Source: Oscillatoria nigro-viridis PCC 7112 (GTDB lineage Bacteria > Cyanobacteriota > Cyanobacteriia > Cyanobacteriales > Microcoleaceae). From it: a stretch of DNA of 64,000 nucleotides. The notes under the pieces are model-generated. The model saw only the letters and a list, made by a program, of their open reading frames with translations. It had not been told where the DNA came from and searched no databases. This document shows, piece by piece, positions 37,423 through 46,560 of the stretch. Position numbers and translations under genes: made by a program. The DNA lies in the NCBI RefSeq assembly GCF_000317475.1, contig NC_019729.1:4106501-4170500 (forward strand), written 5' to 3'. Numbering within the stretch: the stretch's first letter is position 1; every line of letters begins with the position of its first letter.

Positions 37423-39501
37423 ATGGTGTACGCAGAAAATTGGTCGCAGCCGTCTATCTTGGAGCTAGCGCGATCGGGCAACTTTCAAGCCCTGAATTAC
37501 TGGATTGACAGCTTGCTGCGCCCCGAAGGGATTTATGCCCGCGTCGAACAGGCTCAGGCCGGCTGCGTCCAAATCCTCGTAGAATTCCAGCGCGAATTTG
37601 CGCCAGATCCTGCATTAATCGGGAGCACTCTCCGGGAAGGCTTAGTCAAATTTATTTGCCACCAACTCTGGAGACTCAACTCGCCAGCAGTAGAAGGAGT
37701 GCGAATTCACGCGCGCTTGGCTGGGGATGCAGACATTCTCTGGAAACAGTCAGTGCGAATTGTCACTCCGGCAAACCGCCAGCGGCGGCGTTACCGTTCC
37801 CTACCGGTCGTCGATTGGGTTAAATTTAAAACGTATCGTTCTCTGCTGCTAGTGGGATCGGCACTTGCCTCATTTATTTTAGGGTGTTGGGTCAGCTACC
37901 ACGAGGCTGTGGCCCTGCAGTTAGGCTCTCCAGCATCCGGCTACCAGCAAGCTGCTGTAATTTCGGGGCCGCCTCCAAAACGTGCGGATACGGTGCAAGC
38001 GGCCTTAGAAGTGGTACCAGTAGTACAGCAAAAGCAAGTTGCTAATCCTTACGACCCAACAGTAACGCTGATGTTCGGAGGAAATGTGAATCTATCGGAT
38101 GCGCTCGGAGCATCTGCTGCCAACGATCACCAATGGGCTTTCGCCAATATGGACGAGTACCGGCAAGCAGATGTGGCGATGGTTAACCTAGAAAACTCCC
38201 TGACTCGCTCTACATTGGGCTCTGGCAAAAAACAATTAAATTTTAAAGCCGCTCCAGAATCGGTAAAAGTATTAACCGCCGGAGGAGTGGATATTGTCAA
38301 TCTGGCAAACAGCCGCGCTATGGATTACGAGGAACCGGGGCTGGTGGAGACTATGAATACTCTAGATAATAGTGGGATTCAACACCTGGGAGCCGGCAGA
38401 GATATTAAAGAAGCGAGGCGTCCAGATATTATTGAAGTTAAGGGTCAGCGGATTGCCTACCTCGGTTATTACGATTCCGAGCTTAACGTCGCCGAGCAAG
38501 GGAAAGCGGGCACGAACCCCCGCCGCAACAATCGCGTGGCCGAGGATATTCGAGCTCTTAGGGGTCAGGTAGACTGGATTATTGTTAATTACCACTGGGG
38601 AGTCGAATTGGCAGATTATCCGGGGGACTGGCAGATTGATTTGGCTCGGTTCACGATCGACCAAGGAGCTGATTTGGTAGTGGGACACCATCCCCAGGTA
38701 CTGCAAGGTGCAGAAATTTACAAGGGCCGCCCGATAGTTTACTCGCTGGGTAATTTTATATTCGGCCCGAATGCTCGCAGGGATTACGATACCGCAGTCC
38801 TGAAAGTATCGCTCAAAGACAGGAATATGAAGGTAGAGTTTCTGCCTGTGGAGGTGAAAAAGTTTCAGCCGAAGGTGGTGAAGGGAGCCGCAGGAGATCG
38901 CATCCTCAAACGCATCGAGCAAATTTCTAGTATTTTCGATCGACCGATGCGCTCTTCTGTAGTTCTCGATGCCCTAGTCCAGCCAGGAGCGGCATCAAAA
39001 ACTCCAAATTCTCCATTGCCAGGAGCAGCAAAGAGCGGTACATCCCAGCCCGGGCGAGGTTCCGGGGCCAGCGACGGTGAAAGCAATCTGCAAGGCCCCG
39101 GACAACCCAAACCTACTTTGATTTTGCCGGCTTTGCCGGCTGCGCCCCAACAGCCGGACAACTCCTCATTTTTCCCGAACGGGACGGGGCCTGCAATTGA
39201 ATCCAACCCACCTGGGAATCAAAATTTGCCGCCGCGCATCTACCCCACTCAACCTCAAAATCCCAGCCGGGAACCAGAGCCGTTTACAAAAGAGCCATTC
39301 ATCAAAGAACCGTTTATTTCGCCCCCATCTCCCAGTCAAGGAGCAGTGCCGAGTCCCCAAAGCTATCTTCCCCCCACTCGGGCTGTATCTTTTGAAGTCG
39401 CACTCAAAAAGCAGCCGGCCTCCGCGATCGTTCCAGCTACCAGCAGCAACCGCTCCAAGCACCGGATCGCCCTGCCTCCTATAGCTGGGAGGATTGGTTA
39501 G
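37423..39501 (+). CDS. CapA-family (PgsA-like) membrane-anchored phosphoesterase
   Basis: A 692-residue protein. The N-terminal ~125 residues are a cytoplasmic domain of unknown fold. A transmembrane helix lies at ~143-163, then the CapA metallophosphatase-like domain (~210-480: FGGNVNLSD, NLENSLT, NYHWGVEL, GHHPQVLQG, YSLGNFIF), and a long Pro-rich tail. CapA proteins act in poly-gamma-glutamate or capsule assembly; the Asp of the usual GDvm motif is Asn here. The ATG at 37423 has AAGGAGG at 37409-37415, better than the TTG codon before it. It probably acts in the periplasm or wall. Confidence 0.85.
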   Translation: MVYAENWSQPSILELARSGNFQALNYWIDSLLRPEGIYARVEQAQAGCVQILVEFQREFAPDPALIGSTLREGLVKFICHQLWRLNSPAVEGVRIHARLAGDADILWKQSVRIVTPANRQRRRYRSLPVVDWVKFKTYRSLLLVGSALASFILGCWVSYHEAVALQLGSPASGYQQAAVISGPPPKRADTVQAALEVVPVVQQKQVANPYDPTVTLMFGGNVNLSDALGASAANDHQWAFANMDEYRQADVAMVNLENSLTRSTLGSGKKQLNFKAAPESVKVLTAGGVDIVNLANSRAMDYEEPGLVETMNTLDNSGIQHLGAGRDIKEARRPDIIEVKGQRIAYLGYYDSELNVAEQGKAGTNPRRNNRVAEDIRALRGQVDWIIVNYHWGVELADYPGDWQIDLARFTIDQGADLVVGHHPQVLQGAEIYKGRPIVYSLGNFIFGPNARRDYDTAVLKVSLKDRNMKVEFLPVEVKKFQPKVVKGAAGDRILKRIEQISSIFDRPMRSSVVLDALVQPGAASKTPNSPLPGAAKSGTSQPGRGSGASDGESNLQGPGQPKPTLILPALPAAPQQPDNSSFFPNGTGPAIESNPPGNQNLPPRIYPTQPQNPSREPEPFTKEPFIKEPFISPPSPSQGAVPSPQSYLPPTRAVSFEVALKKQPASAIVPATSSNRSKHRIALPPIAGRIG

Positions 39502-39626
39502 CCGATGGGGGCAGGAGCGAGGATGCAGGGGGAGGATAGGGGCGGTAATGGGTGAACATCAAGATACTAGCGACCAATGATTAACGATCGATTTACTGAC
39601 AACCAATGATCAATGACCTACTACCG

Positions 39627-40505
39627 ATGACAAATGTGTTTGCGATCGCGCTCAAGCAAAAGCAGTACAAAACCTATATCCTCTCCGACGAAACCGCTAA
39701 CTCTACTCTAGAAGTTGTGCCGGAACGGGGCGGTATTGCCACTAGCTGGCTGGTTGAAGGCAAAGAAATCTTCTACTTGGACGCGGAACGGTTCGCCAAT
39801 CCCGCTCTAACTGTACGCGGCGGGATTCCCATCCTGTTTCCCATCTGCAGCAATCTCCCGGAGAATACTTACACCCACAAGGGAGTGGAGCGTAAGCTCA
39901 AACAGCACGGCTTTGCTCGAGACTTGCCTTGGACAATAGGCGAACAAGTTACGGAGGGTTGCGCCGCTCTGACGCTGATTCTCGACAGCAGCGACAAGAC
40001 GCTGGCTGTTTATCCCTTTGATTTCCAACTAGCCTTCACTTATCAGATTAAAGGCAATTCTTTGGAAATTTTTCAGCGATACACCAATCTGTCTGCCGAA
40101 CCGATGCCGTTTTCTAGTGGTTTGCACCCCTATTTTTTGGCGACGGACAAATCTAAGCTCCGCTTTGAGATTCCGGGGATGCAGTACAGAGATCAGAACA
40201 CCCATGAAAAGGGTTACTTCACTGGGGTTTTTGACCCGACGCTGGATGAAATTGATGTTTCCTTTGACGAGCTCACCGGTCTGGCTGCTACTGTCACTGA
40301 CGCGGCGAGCGGCTTGCGGCTCACCCTCAGTTACAACTCCAGCTATGGGAAGTTGGTTTTCTGGATGGTGAAGGGCAAGGATTTTTACTGTTTGGAACCT
40401 TGGACTGCTCCTAGAAATGCCCTCAACACTGGCGAACACTTGATTTATTTGCAGCCGGGAGCGACTTGCGAGATGCTGGTTCGCATGACTGCAAATTTTA
40501 TTTAA
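39627..40505 (+). CDS. Aldose 1-epimerase-like protein (galactose mutarotase fold)
   Basis: A 292-residue protein of the aldose-1-epimerase/YeaD superfamily. It has the PERGGIATSW and RGGIPILFPICSN segments, KQHGFARDLPW with its His, a SSGLHPYF motif with the second His, and CLEPWTAPRNALN at the C-terminus with the likely catalytic Glu. Members interconvert alpha and beta anomers of sugars or hexose phosphates. ATG 39627 (MTNVFAIAL) is preferred; seven codons upstream are optional. It is followed by tRNA-Lys. Confidence 0.87.
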   Translation: MTNVFAIALKQKQYKTYILSDETANSTLEVVPERGGIATSWLVEGKEIFYLDAERFANPALTVRGGIPILFPICSNLPENTYTHKGVERKLKQHGFARDLPWTIGEQVTEGCAALTLILDSSDKTLAVYPFDFQLAFTYQIKGNSLEIFQRYTNLSAEPMPFSSGLHPYFLATDKSKLRFEIPGMQYRDQNTHEKGYFTGVFDPTLDEIDVSFDELTGLAATVTDAASGLRLTLSYNSSYGKLVFWMVKGKDFYCLEPWTAPRNALNTGEHLIYLQPGATCEMLVRMTANFI

Positions 40506-40572
40506 AAAACACTTGCTATTTCAAATGAGGGGTGCTACTATTTGAAATTGTGTGCGGTAACAATGTTTTCGC

Positions 40573-40644
40573 GGGTCGCTAGCTCAGCGGTAGAGCATTC
40601 GGCTTTTAACCGATTGGTCTCGGGTTCAAATCCCGGGCGACCCA
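40573..40644 (+). tRNA. tRNA-Lys (anticodon UUU)
   Basis: A complete 72-nt cloverleaf: acceptor GGGTCGC pairs with GCGACCC, D-arm GCTC...GAGC, anticodon loop CTTTTAA with anticodon TTT between TTCGG/CCGAT stem strands, and T-arm CGGG-TTCAAAT-CCCG. The 3' CCA is not encoded. It lies between the epimerase and aldolase genes. Confidence 0.97.
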
Positions 40645-40837
40645 TAAAAAATTTGTGAGTTAAAAATTTTGAGTTTTGAGTGGAATGCTCGGAACTCAAA
40701 ATTTTGTTTTTTGAACTTTTAAGTAAATCTGGAAAGATAGTGCGCGATCGGTGGCAAATTGTCTTAATATTATCGTAAGAATTAAGCTTGTCCAAAATTC
40801 ACTGCCCAAAAATCACAAATAATTAGGAGGAATATCT

Positions 40838-41917
40838 ATGGCGCTTGTACCTATGCGATTGCTGCTCGACCACGCGGCTGAAAATGGTTACGGCCTACCG
40901 GCTTACAACGTCAACAACATGGAGCAAATCCAAGCGATCATGCGCGCTGCTGACGAAACCAACAGCCCTGTGATTCTGCAAGCTTCTCGCGGCGCTCGCT
41001 CCTACGCTGGCGAAAATTTCCTGCGCCACTTGATTTTGGCAGCAGTTGAAACCTATCCTCACATTCCCATTTCCATGCACCAAGACCACGGCAATGCCCC
41101 CGGCACTTGCTATTCTGCCATGCGCCAAGGTTTCACCAGCGTGATGATGGACGGTTCTCTGGAAGCGGATGCTAAGACTCCCGCCAGCTACGAGTACAAC
41201 GTTGAAGTTACTCGCGAAGTGGTGAAAGTGGCTCATTCGATCGGCGTTAGCGTTGAAGGCGAACTGGGTTGCTTGGGTTCTCTGGAAACAGGGATGGGCG
41301 AAGCAGAAGACGGCCACGGCTTTGAAGGTGCGCTTTCTCACGATCAGTTGCTGACAGATCCCGAACAAGCTGTGGATTTCGTCGAGCAAACCGGCGTTGA
41401 TGCTCTAGCAGTCGCGATCGGCACTTCTCACGGCGCTTACAAGTTCACTCGCAAGCCGACTGGCGAAATTTTGGCAATCAGCCGCATTGAAGAAATTCAC
41501 CGCCGCTTGCCGAATACTCACTTGGTAATGCACGGTTCTTCTTCTGTGCCCCAAGAATTGCTGGAAATCATCAACAGCAACGGCGGCAAAATCCGCGAAA
41601 CCTACGGCGTACCTGTGGAAGAAATCCAAAAGGGCATCAAGTGCGGCGTTCGCAAGATCAATATCGATACTGACAACCGTTTGGCGATTACCGCTGCGGT
41701 GCGCGAAGCTTTGTTTGCGAAGCCCGATGAGTTTGATCCCCGCCACTTCTTGAAGCCGTCGATCAAGTATATGCAGAAGGTTTGTAGCGATCGTTACAAC
41801 TCTTTTGGTTGCGCCGGTAACGGTACAAAGATCAAGCAAGTATCTTTGGACGATTTTGCAGCTAAGTATGCTAAGGGCGAATTGAGCTCTTCTGCTAAGA
41901 AGACTGTAGCTGTTTAA
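40838..41917 (+). CDS. fbaA: Fructose-bisphosphate aldolase, class II
   Basis: A 359-residue zinc-dependent aldolase of the Calvin-cycle subtype; it makes fructose 1,6-bisphosphate and sedoheptulose 1,7-bisphosphate. The motif MHQDHGNAP holds the catalytic Asp and a zinc His, and GTSHGAYK and VMHGSSSVP hold further ligands and phosphate contacts. Normal length. AGGAGG lies 8-9 nt before the ATG, and a good terminator follows. Strong expression is expected in a photoautotroph. Confidence 0.96.
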   Translation: MALVPMRLLLDHAAENGYGLPAYNVNNMEQIQAIMRAADETNSPVILQASRGARSYAGENFLRHLILAAVETYPHIPISMHQDHGNAPGTCYSAMRQGFTSVMMDGSLEADAKTPASYEYNVEVTREVVKVAHSIGVSVEGELGCLGSLETGMGEAEDGHGFEGALSHDQLLTDPEQAVDFVEQTGVDALAVAIGTSHGAYKFTRKPTGEILAISRIEEIHRRLPNTHLVMHGSSSVPQELLEIINSNGGKIRETYGVPVEEIQKGIKCGVRKINIDTDNRLAITAAVREALFAKPDEFDPRHFLKPSIKYMQKVCSDRYNSFGCAGNGTKIKQVSLDDFAAKYAKGELSSSAKKTVAV

Positions 41918-41968
41918 GAATTTTAGGTTTTAGATTTTAGATTTGTCTGAAGTCTAAAGTTTGGATTG

Positions 41969-41999
41969 CCGGGTAGCTTTGAAGTTGCCCGGTTTTTGT
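41969..41999 (+). terminator. Rho-independent terminator of fbaA
   Basis: CCGGG (41969-41973) pairs with CCCGG (41988-41992), the stem extended by TAGCTT/AAGTTG with wobble pairs, and is followed by TTTTTGTTT. It is placed ~50 bp after the aldolase stop. Confidence 0.8.
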
Positions 42000-42050
42000 T
42001 TGTGGAGAGTAGCTAAATTTAATACAAATTAGCTCAGATTTTAGTTTTTT

Positions 42051-42339
42051 ATTTTAAACGGAACTTACCCCCTGCGGAGGGAGTTCCGAGGGCTGTATTC
42101 TTTTCCCCATCTCGGTTTTAGCCAATTGACCGCTCTCAAACCGTAGTCATGTATTTAAGATTTTCTTAATATTGAGGGCGAAAGTATTATTCTATCATGA
42201 ATTTAAGCAAAAACCCCGCCACATAAGGGTTAGAGAAAATTGTAGTCATGTAAAAGATTTTCCCCCTCCGGGAAAGTCTTACCCTGTAATGGTTTCAGAC
42301 CAAACTTCCCCCGTGTATGGGGGAAGTTCCGTTTAAAAT
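42051..42339. mobile_element. MITE-like element, 289 bp
   Basis: Perfect 16-bp terminal inverted repeats ATTTTAAACGGAACTT (42051-42066) and complement (42324-42339). Each end also folds on itself: GGAACT...AGTTCC at the left and ACTTCCCCC...GGGGGAAGT at the right. Inside, GTAGTCATGTA occurs twice in direct orientation. No coding capacity; the mobilising transposase is not in the window. Confidence 0.75.
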
Positions 42340-42388
42340 GAAGCTAAAGTCAGTTGGCAATTCAACGGCTTGAATCAAAGGTGAACCA

Positions 42389-43027
42389 ATGGCAAAGGTT
42401 ATTGCAGTTACAGATGCTATTAAAAGCCTTGCTGAGGCTGAATCAAGGTTGAATTTGAGCCTGACTGAGGATGAGGCTTTTTTTACTGAGTGGCAAGTTG
42501 AATTGCCAAGTCCGAGCGATTCTGAACAGACTGCTTTGGATACGCTACGACGCAGATTGCTATATCATAGATCCGATGGAGAATTGTTAGAAGGGGCAGT
42601 GACTTTGCTGGTGGCATCACCTTTGTTAGAACTGGCGGGATTCTACGATCCACCGTTTAGAATGAAGGCTGAAGCTGCGATCGAAATTGCGATCGATGAT
42701 GGAGAAGAAACGCTGCGCGGACGCATTGATATCTTGATTTTGCAGAATCAGCTTTGGGTGATGGTTTTGGAGTGTAAGAAGACTACGATTTCGGTGCGAT
42801 CGGCATTACCCCAAGCATTAGCGTACATGATGGCAAATCCTGATTTGGATAAACCGAGGTTTGGGATGTTGACGAATGGCGATGATGTGTTGTTTGTGAA
42901 ACTTATGGCTCAACCAGCGCCAGAATACGGGTTATCGCGGGCATTTTCGATCTATACTGTGCGTAGTGAATTGCGATCGGCTTTTCAAGTCTTGAAGCAT
43001 TTAGGGCAAGGTATTGCTGCCGTCTAA
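42389..43027 (+). CDS. HsdR-N-like nuclease-fold protein
   Basis: A 212-residue protein resembling the N-terminal nuclease domain of type I restriction R subunits. The PD-(D/E)xK-type core is visible as LRGRIDILILQNQLWVMVLECKK (Asp, then Glu-x-Lys; about residues 110-132), followed by a helix with SVRSALPQALAYM. No helicase, methylase or specificity gene is adjacent. Such orphan proteins are frequent in cyanobacteria; some may be defence factors. The start ATG at 42389 follows AAAGGTG. It lies 50 bp after the MITE-like element. Confidence 0.72.
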   Translation: MAKVIAVTDAIKSLAEAESRLNLSLTEDEAFFTEWQVELPSPSDSEQTALDTLRRRLLYHRSDGELLEGAVTLLVASPLLELAGFYDPPFRMKAEAAIEIAIDDGEETLRGRIDILILQNQLWVMVLECKKTTISVRSALPQALAYMMANPDLDKPRFGMLTNGDDVLFVKLMAQPAPEYGLSRAFSIYTVRSELRSAFQVLKHLGQGIAAV

Positions 43028-43028
43028 G

Positions 43029-43515
43029 TTAAGGTGAAGGGCGCACAACACGAATTAGTTTACCTTGCAAAGATTCTTCTGCTGTAATAGCCGCGTTGAT
43101 TCGGTTAGCGAGCGCTTCCCAATTGCGATCGTTAGTACAGGCGATAATGCCAGCATGAAGGGGCTGTATGCGGTGCAGCCGAAAGAAATCTTTACGGTTT
43201 TCGGTAATGACCGAAAGCATCCAGGATACAAGCCCCCGGATTCATCCGTCCAGAAATAAAAAACCTGTATCCGATGAAACTTGCCCCCCAAATTTATCTC
43301 GCGCAAGTCAATGCTTAAATCTAAAATCTAAAATCTCAAATCTAAAATCGATTGACGGCACGTTTTTCGCTAGTAGCAAAAGCTAAAACATCCGGGTCAG
43401 GAATTTTCTGATTCGCTCTGCCTGCTTCTTGAACAGTCAAAACATCGTGTCCTAAAGCTCTCAGTAATTCTACAACAGGATAGGGGTATTGCTCATCGGC
43501 ATAGAGACGTGCCAT
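43029..43515 (-). pseudogene. DUF5615 PIN-like toxin, disrupted by repeat insertion
   Basis: The N-terminal part reads from ATG 43515 (MARLYADEQYPYPVVELLRA... to SEKRA at about 43357). The C-terminal part resumes at 43211 (VITENRKDFFRLHR...) and ends at 43029 (RVVRPSP). Between them lies copy D of the small mobile repeat. Removing it with one TGAC copy restores a continuous, in-frame DUF5615 protein of about 113 residues with Asp residues typical of PIN-like nucleases. It starts 3 bp after the DUF433 antitoxin stop, the standard toxin-antitoxin order. Confidence 0.88.
43208..43356 (+). repeat. Small mobile repeat element, copy D
   Basis: A 145-bp element plus a TGAC direct repeat on both sides (43208-43211 and 43353-43356). 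GGATACA (43224-43230) and TGTATCC (43266-43272) form an outer arm, and CGGATTCATCCG (43237-43248) an inner palindrome. It interrupts the DUF5615 gene. Confidence 0.9.
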
Positions 43516-43518
43516 CTG

Positions 43519-43860
43519 CTACAAATCCTCGTCCATCACTTCATTGTTTTCCCGAATTTCTGTTTCAATTTCATCGGGAAAGGCTTCAGCATAAGCCCAA
43601 GCGTTAGCAATATCAGTAGCAGAGAGTAATCGATAGCTTGTGAGTAACTCGGCTTCGCTATAGCCAATGCGACGAGCTTCTACAAGTCCCCAAACGGTGA
43701 TGCGAGTTCCAGCAATGCAAGCACTCCCACCACAAACATCAGGCGTTTTTTCAATACCGCGCCAAGGAGTGATTTTACCTTGAGATAGGAGTTGAACGAC
43801 TTGAGCTTTTTCGTCGTCAGAGAGTGCCAGCAGTTGAGGCTCTAATTCTTTTAGCGTCAT
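43519..43860 (-). CDS. DUF433 antitoxin
   Basis: A 113-residue protein with the DUF433 domain, a winged-helix-like DNA-binding antitoxin: the core TPDVCGGSACIAGTRITVWGLVEARRIGYSEAELL is typical. A helical N-terminal extension (TLKELEPQLLALSDDEKAQV) precedes it. It pairs with the downstream DUF5615 toxin, which is disrupted. ATG 43860 is chosen over a TTG at 43869. The antitoxin is intact although its toxin is dead. Confidence 0.9.
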   Translation of the reverse strand: MTLKELEPQLLALSDDEKAQVVQLLSQGKITPWRGIEKTPDVCGGSACIAGTRITVWGLVEARRIGYSEAELLTSYRLLSATDIANAWAYAEAFPDEIETEIRENNEVMDEDL

Positions 43861-43984
43861 GGCAAACAATGGAATTGCGACTACCGATCATTCTATCGAA
43901 CCGATCGCCCCATTTACCCGATCGCCCATTGCCACTTCTAGTAATTTGGGTGAAGGGCGAGAATGCAAGCAATGGTTGTATCAA

Positions 43985-45361
43985 TTACACCGCAGAGGCG
44001 ATCGCATATTGCCTCAGTACAGGTGAAATCGTGTAAAAATTTGCTTGTTGTTCAATCAAGCAGCGCCGCGATAGAGATTGCAGCGCATTTAGCAAATCTG
44101 AAGCCGGAATTATATCATTTTCTAGCAATTTTGCCCGATCGATCGGCTGGCTTTCTTTCGCTAACAAGTAGATTACTTGTTTTTCTAGTTCGGATAGGCG
44201 ATCGAACTGCTGCTGTAAAATATCTTTCAAATCTTCCGGCAACAATATGGTATCATTTGGTAATAACTCTGTCACGCCTCCTCCCAAGTCTTGAATCAGA
44301 TTCGCCACGCTTTTTAACCATAGGGGGTTGCCTTGGTAGCGATGAATGAGTGCTTCACTGTTGTCACTTGCTTCTAACCCGCAATCTCTCAGTATTTCCC
44401 GTCCGGCGGCGATGTCTAAACCTTTGAGTTGTAAGGTACGAATAGAAGTATTTTGGCTTTTAGCTTGAGTCACTTCTCTCGGTTGTTCCCAACCGATTAA
44501 CATCAAGCAGCTTTGATGGGATAATTTTTCTATTTGTTTGAATAAAGAGCGATATTCTTCGGATTCTGGTTTATATTTTCCTGCCAATTCGCCGCTACAG
44601 AAAAGGTTGTGAACGTCATCTAAGACGATTAAACAGCGATGATTTTGTAAATACTTAATCAGCGGTAATGGTTTCTGGTTGGTTGAGGATGAATCTTGTT
44701 TTTCGGAATGGGAAAAAAGCTGTATTAGGTTAGATTGAAATTTTTCTATGGTGGGGAATTCGTCTAGTGTGTACCAAACTGCGTACTCAAACTTGTCTTT
44801 AATTTGTTGTACGAGTTGTACTGCTAGGGTGGTTTTGCCGATACCGCTGATGCCGGTGAGGGTTATTAGGCGGCTGTGTTGTTGTATAATCCAGGTGGTG
44901 AGGGTTTGGAGTTCGAGGGGGCGATCGAAGAAATCACCCAACTCTGGCATTTCGCTTAAATCTTGATGTAGAGTTTTAGTTGGTTTGGAGTTAGATTTTT
45001 CGTCATTATGTGAGTTTGGGATATTTGGCGGGTATCTACCTTCTCCACAGGTGTTAAAACTACCCTTCACTACAACGTCTTGTGCAAAGTTTAAAATATT
45101 AGAGTTGTGCAACCTCTCCATTGTGGATCGAAAATTTGTTTTATTAACATCTTCTCCCAACCCTTCTGAAAGTATCTGCCATAATTCCGATCCAATTTCC
45201 CTGAGGCGACTTTCAGAACAGTCAAAGTCTTTCGCTATTTCTTTGTATGTCTCGCGTTGTAGAGTTCCCCGCAATACCGCGTCTTGTAAATCGTCAAGGT
45301 GCTGACCTGTTTTCTCGAAAACTATGCGATCGGCGACATTTAACATTTCTTTAAGATTCAT
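43985..45361 (-). CDS. STAND NTPase (NB-ARC) with N-terminal HTH-like domain
   Basis: A 458-residue protein. An N-terminal ~85-residue helical domain (YKEIAKDFDCSESRLREIGSELW) resembles the HTH domain of vWA-MoxR-associated conflict systems. The NB-ARC-type ATPase has P-loop GISGIGKTTLA (~residue 170), Walker B CLIVLDDV (~245), GNPLWL in place of the GxP motif (~345), and a winged-helix end (~385-450). The usual C-terminal sensor repeats (WD40 or TPR) are absent. STAND proteins are oligomerising switches used in phage defence and cell death. It is divergent from a glycine-zipper gene across a 205-bp control region. Confidence 0.85.
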   Translation of the reverse strand: MNLKEMLNVADRIVFEKTGQHLDDLQDAVLRGTLQRETYKEIAKDFDCSESRLREIGSELWQILSEGLGEDVNKTNFRSTMERLHNSNILNFAQDVVVKGSFNTCGEGRYPPNIPNSHNDEKSNSKPTKTLHQDLSEMPELGDFFDRPLELQTLTTWIIQQHSRLITLTGISGIGKTTLAVQLVQQIKDKFEYAVWYTLDEFPTIEKFQSNLIQLFSHSEKQDSSSTNQKPLPLIKYLQNHRCLIVLDDVHNLFCSGELAGKYKPESEEYRSLFKQIEKLSHQSCLMLIGWEQPREVTQAKSQNTSIRTLQLKGLDIAAGREILRDCGLEASDNSEALIHRYQGNPLWLKSVANLIQDLGGGVTELLPNDTILLPEDLKDILQQQFDRLSELEKQVIYLLAKESQPIDRAKLLENDIIPASDLLNALQSLSRRCLIEQQANFYTISPVLRQYAIASAV

Positions 45362-45410
45362 CTGGCAGGGAGATGCGAGAGTTTTGTGTATTGTAGCTCA
45401 CAACTGCCAA

Positions 45411-45440
45411 CATTTTCGTACATTTTCGTACATTGTTGTA
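45411..45440. promoter_or_regulatory. Three 10-bp direct repeats upstream of STAND gene
   Basis: CATTTTCGTA is repeated exactly at 45411 and 45421, followed by CATTGTTGTA at 45431. The 10-bp period places them on one helix face. They lie between the divergent STAND and glycine-zipper genes and are a good operator candidate. Confidence 0.5.
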
Positions 45441-45566
45441 CAAACTTAGATTAAAGTTAAAGTAAAAGCGAGGGAGAATTGGCTGCAAAATAGAACATTT
45501 TTGGGCTAGACAAACCTTGAATTTATTAAGGATAATGGAACAAGTATTAAAAGGATTAATTGATTT

Positions 45567-46148
45567 ATGAATTGGGAAGATTTTGCCAGGAAAGCAGGTG
45601 AAGAAGTTGTAGAAAATGTTGTAGAAAAAACTACGGGCATTGATGGAAATACAGTCAAAACAGTCAAAGCGGTTGCAGAAACTGGTGCTGCGGTAGGTGC
45701 GGCTACCAGTGCTGCTACAGGGTTGACTGTTGCAGCAACTTCAGGAGCAGGAATTACTTCGGGTCTAGCTGCGGCAGGTGGTGTGGTTGGTGGTGGTATG
45801 GCGGCGGCTCCTGCGGTATTAGCAGCAGGCCCTGCTTATCTGGGGGCAAAAATAATGAATGAAACTTTGTTCAAAGAGCAATCGAACTTGTCTGAGGAAG
45901 AGAATGATGCTCGTGCAGCGGCAAGAACAGCTACAAACATTGGGGCTGCTGCTGGTCTAGTTGGTGCTGGTGCTGTAACGGTAGCTGGCGGTGCCTCTGG
46001 TGCTGCAATTATGGGCACCCTTGCTGGTATCGGTGGCGTTGTCGGGGGAGGTGCAATTGCTGGTACTGCCATAGTTGCTGCTGCACCTGTTGCTGCGGCG
46101 GCGGCTGTTGGATACGGAATATATAAACTGTTTGGAGGTAAAGGGTAA
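45567..46148 (+). CDS. Glycine-zipper hydrophobic protein
   Basis: A 193-residue Ala/Gly-rich protein. A short charged N-terminal helix (NWEDFARKAGEEVVENVVEK) precedes two long hydrophobic GxxxG-type blocks (about residues 55-100 and 125-185), separated by a charged EQSNLSEEENDARAA segment. Such glycine zippers insert in membranes and can oligomerise. No family is recognised. AAAAGGATT precedes the start. It is divergent from a STAND NTPase and followed by two small genes, so a membrane effector role is possible but unproven. Confidence 0.75.
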   Translation: MNWEDFARKAGEEVVENVVEKTTGIDGNTVKTVKAVAETGAAVGAATSAATGLTVAATSGAGITSGLAAAGGVVGGGMAAAPAVLAAGPAYLGAKIMNETLFKEQSNLSEEENDARAAARTATNIGAAAGLVGAGAVTVAGGASGAAIMGTLAGIGGVVGGGAIAGTAIVAAAPVAAAAAVGYGIYKLFGGKG

Positions 46149-46156
46149 AGATAGTT

Positions 46157-46190
46157 ATCCCTCTTCTGTCACTCTAGGCAGAAGAGGGAT
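46157..46190 (+). terminator. Hairpin after glycine-zipper gene
   Basis: ATCCCTCTTCTG (46157-46168) is matched exactly at 46179-46190 around a 10-nt loop, 9 bp after the stop codon. The weak T-content downstream makes it a probable but unproven terminator. A second palindrome, GGTTGGGTT...AACCCAACC, follows at 46210-46236. Confidence 0.6.
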
Positions 46191-46209
46191 AGTTAAGTTT
46201 GAATTGGTA

Positions 46210-46236
46210 GGTTGGGTTTCCTGTTGCAACCCAACC
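46210..46236. repeat. GGTTGGGTT palindrome
   Basis: GGTTGGGTT (46210-46218) and AACCCAACC (46228-46236) with a 9-nt loop. Same family as 23081-23108. Confidence 0.65.
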
Positions 46237-46392
46237 TTCATCAGCGTTTAGTCTGGCTTTAGTATTTCCTCGCACCTCGCAGCAAATATCAGAAAACTGC
46301 GAGCGATTGAAAAGATAAGCTTGGCTATCTATATGCAGCAAATATTGCAGCGTTGGGTTATAGGTTCTGTTTCGTAGCTTTGGAGTATACGG

Positions 46393-46551
46393 ATGTTTGG
46401 TTGGCTATCTGAACTATTTAATTGGTTTTTCAGACTATGGAATCGGTTGGATGATAAAACGAAAGGTAAAATTATAGAGGAAGTTGTCAAGTCATTTGAA
46501 AAGCTGCTTCGTTCTTTTTATGGTTCGTGGAAAAATCGGCATACCAAGTGA
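46393..46551 (+). CDS. 52-residue aromatic-rich small protein
   Basis: A short frame beginning MFGWLSELFNWFFRLWNRL, with five Phe and four Trp residues overall, followed by a basic amphipathic helix (KGKIIEEVVKSFEKLL) ending GSWKNRHTK. The composition suggests membrane surface binding. The start ATG has only a weak GGA-containing upstream. It ends 9 bp before the next small gene, so the two may be co-translated. No relatives recognised. Support is composition, spacing and lack of alternative genes. Confidence 0.5.
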   Translation: MFGWLSELFNWFFRLWNRLDDKTKGKIIEEVVKSFEKLLRSFYGSWKNRHTK

Positions 46552-46560
46552 GAATAAGTG

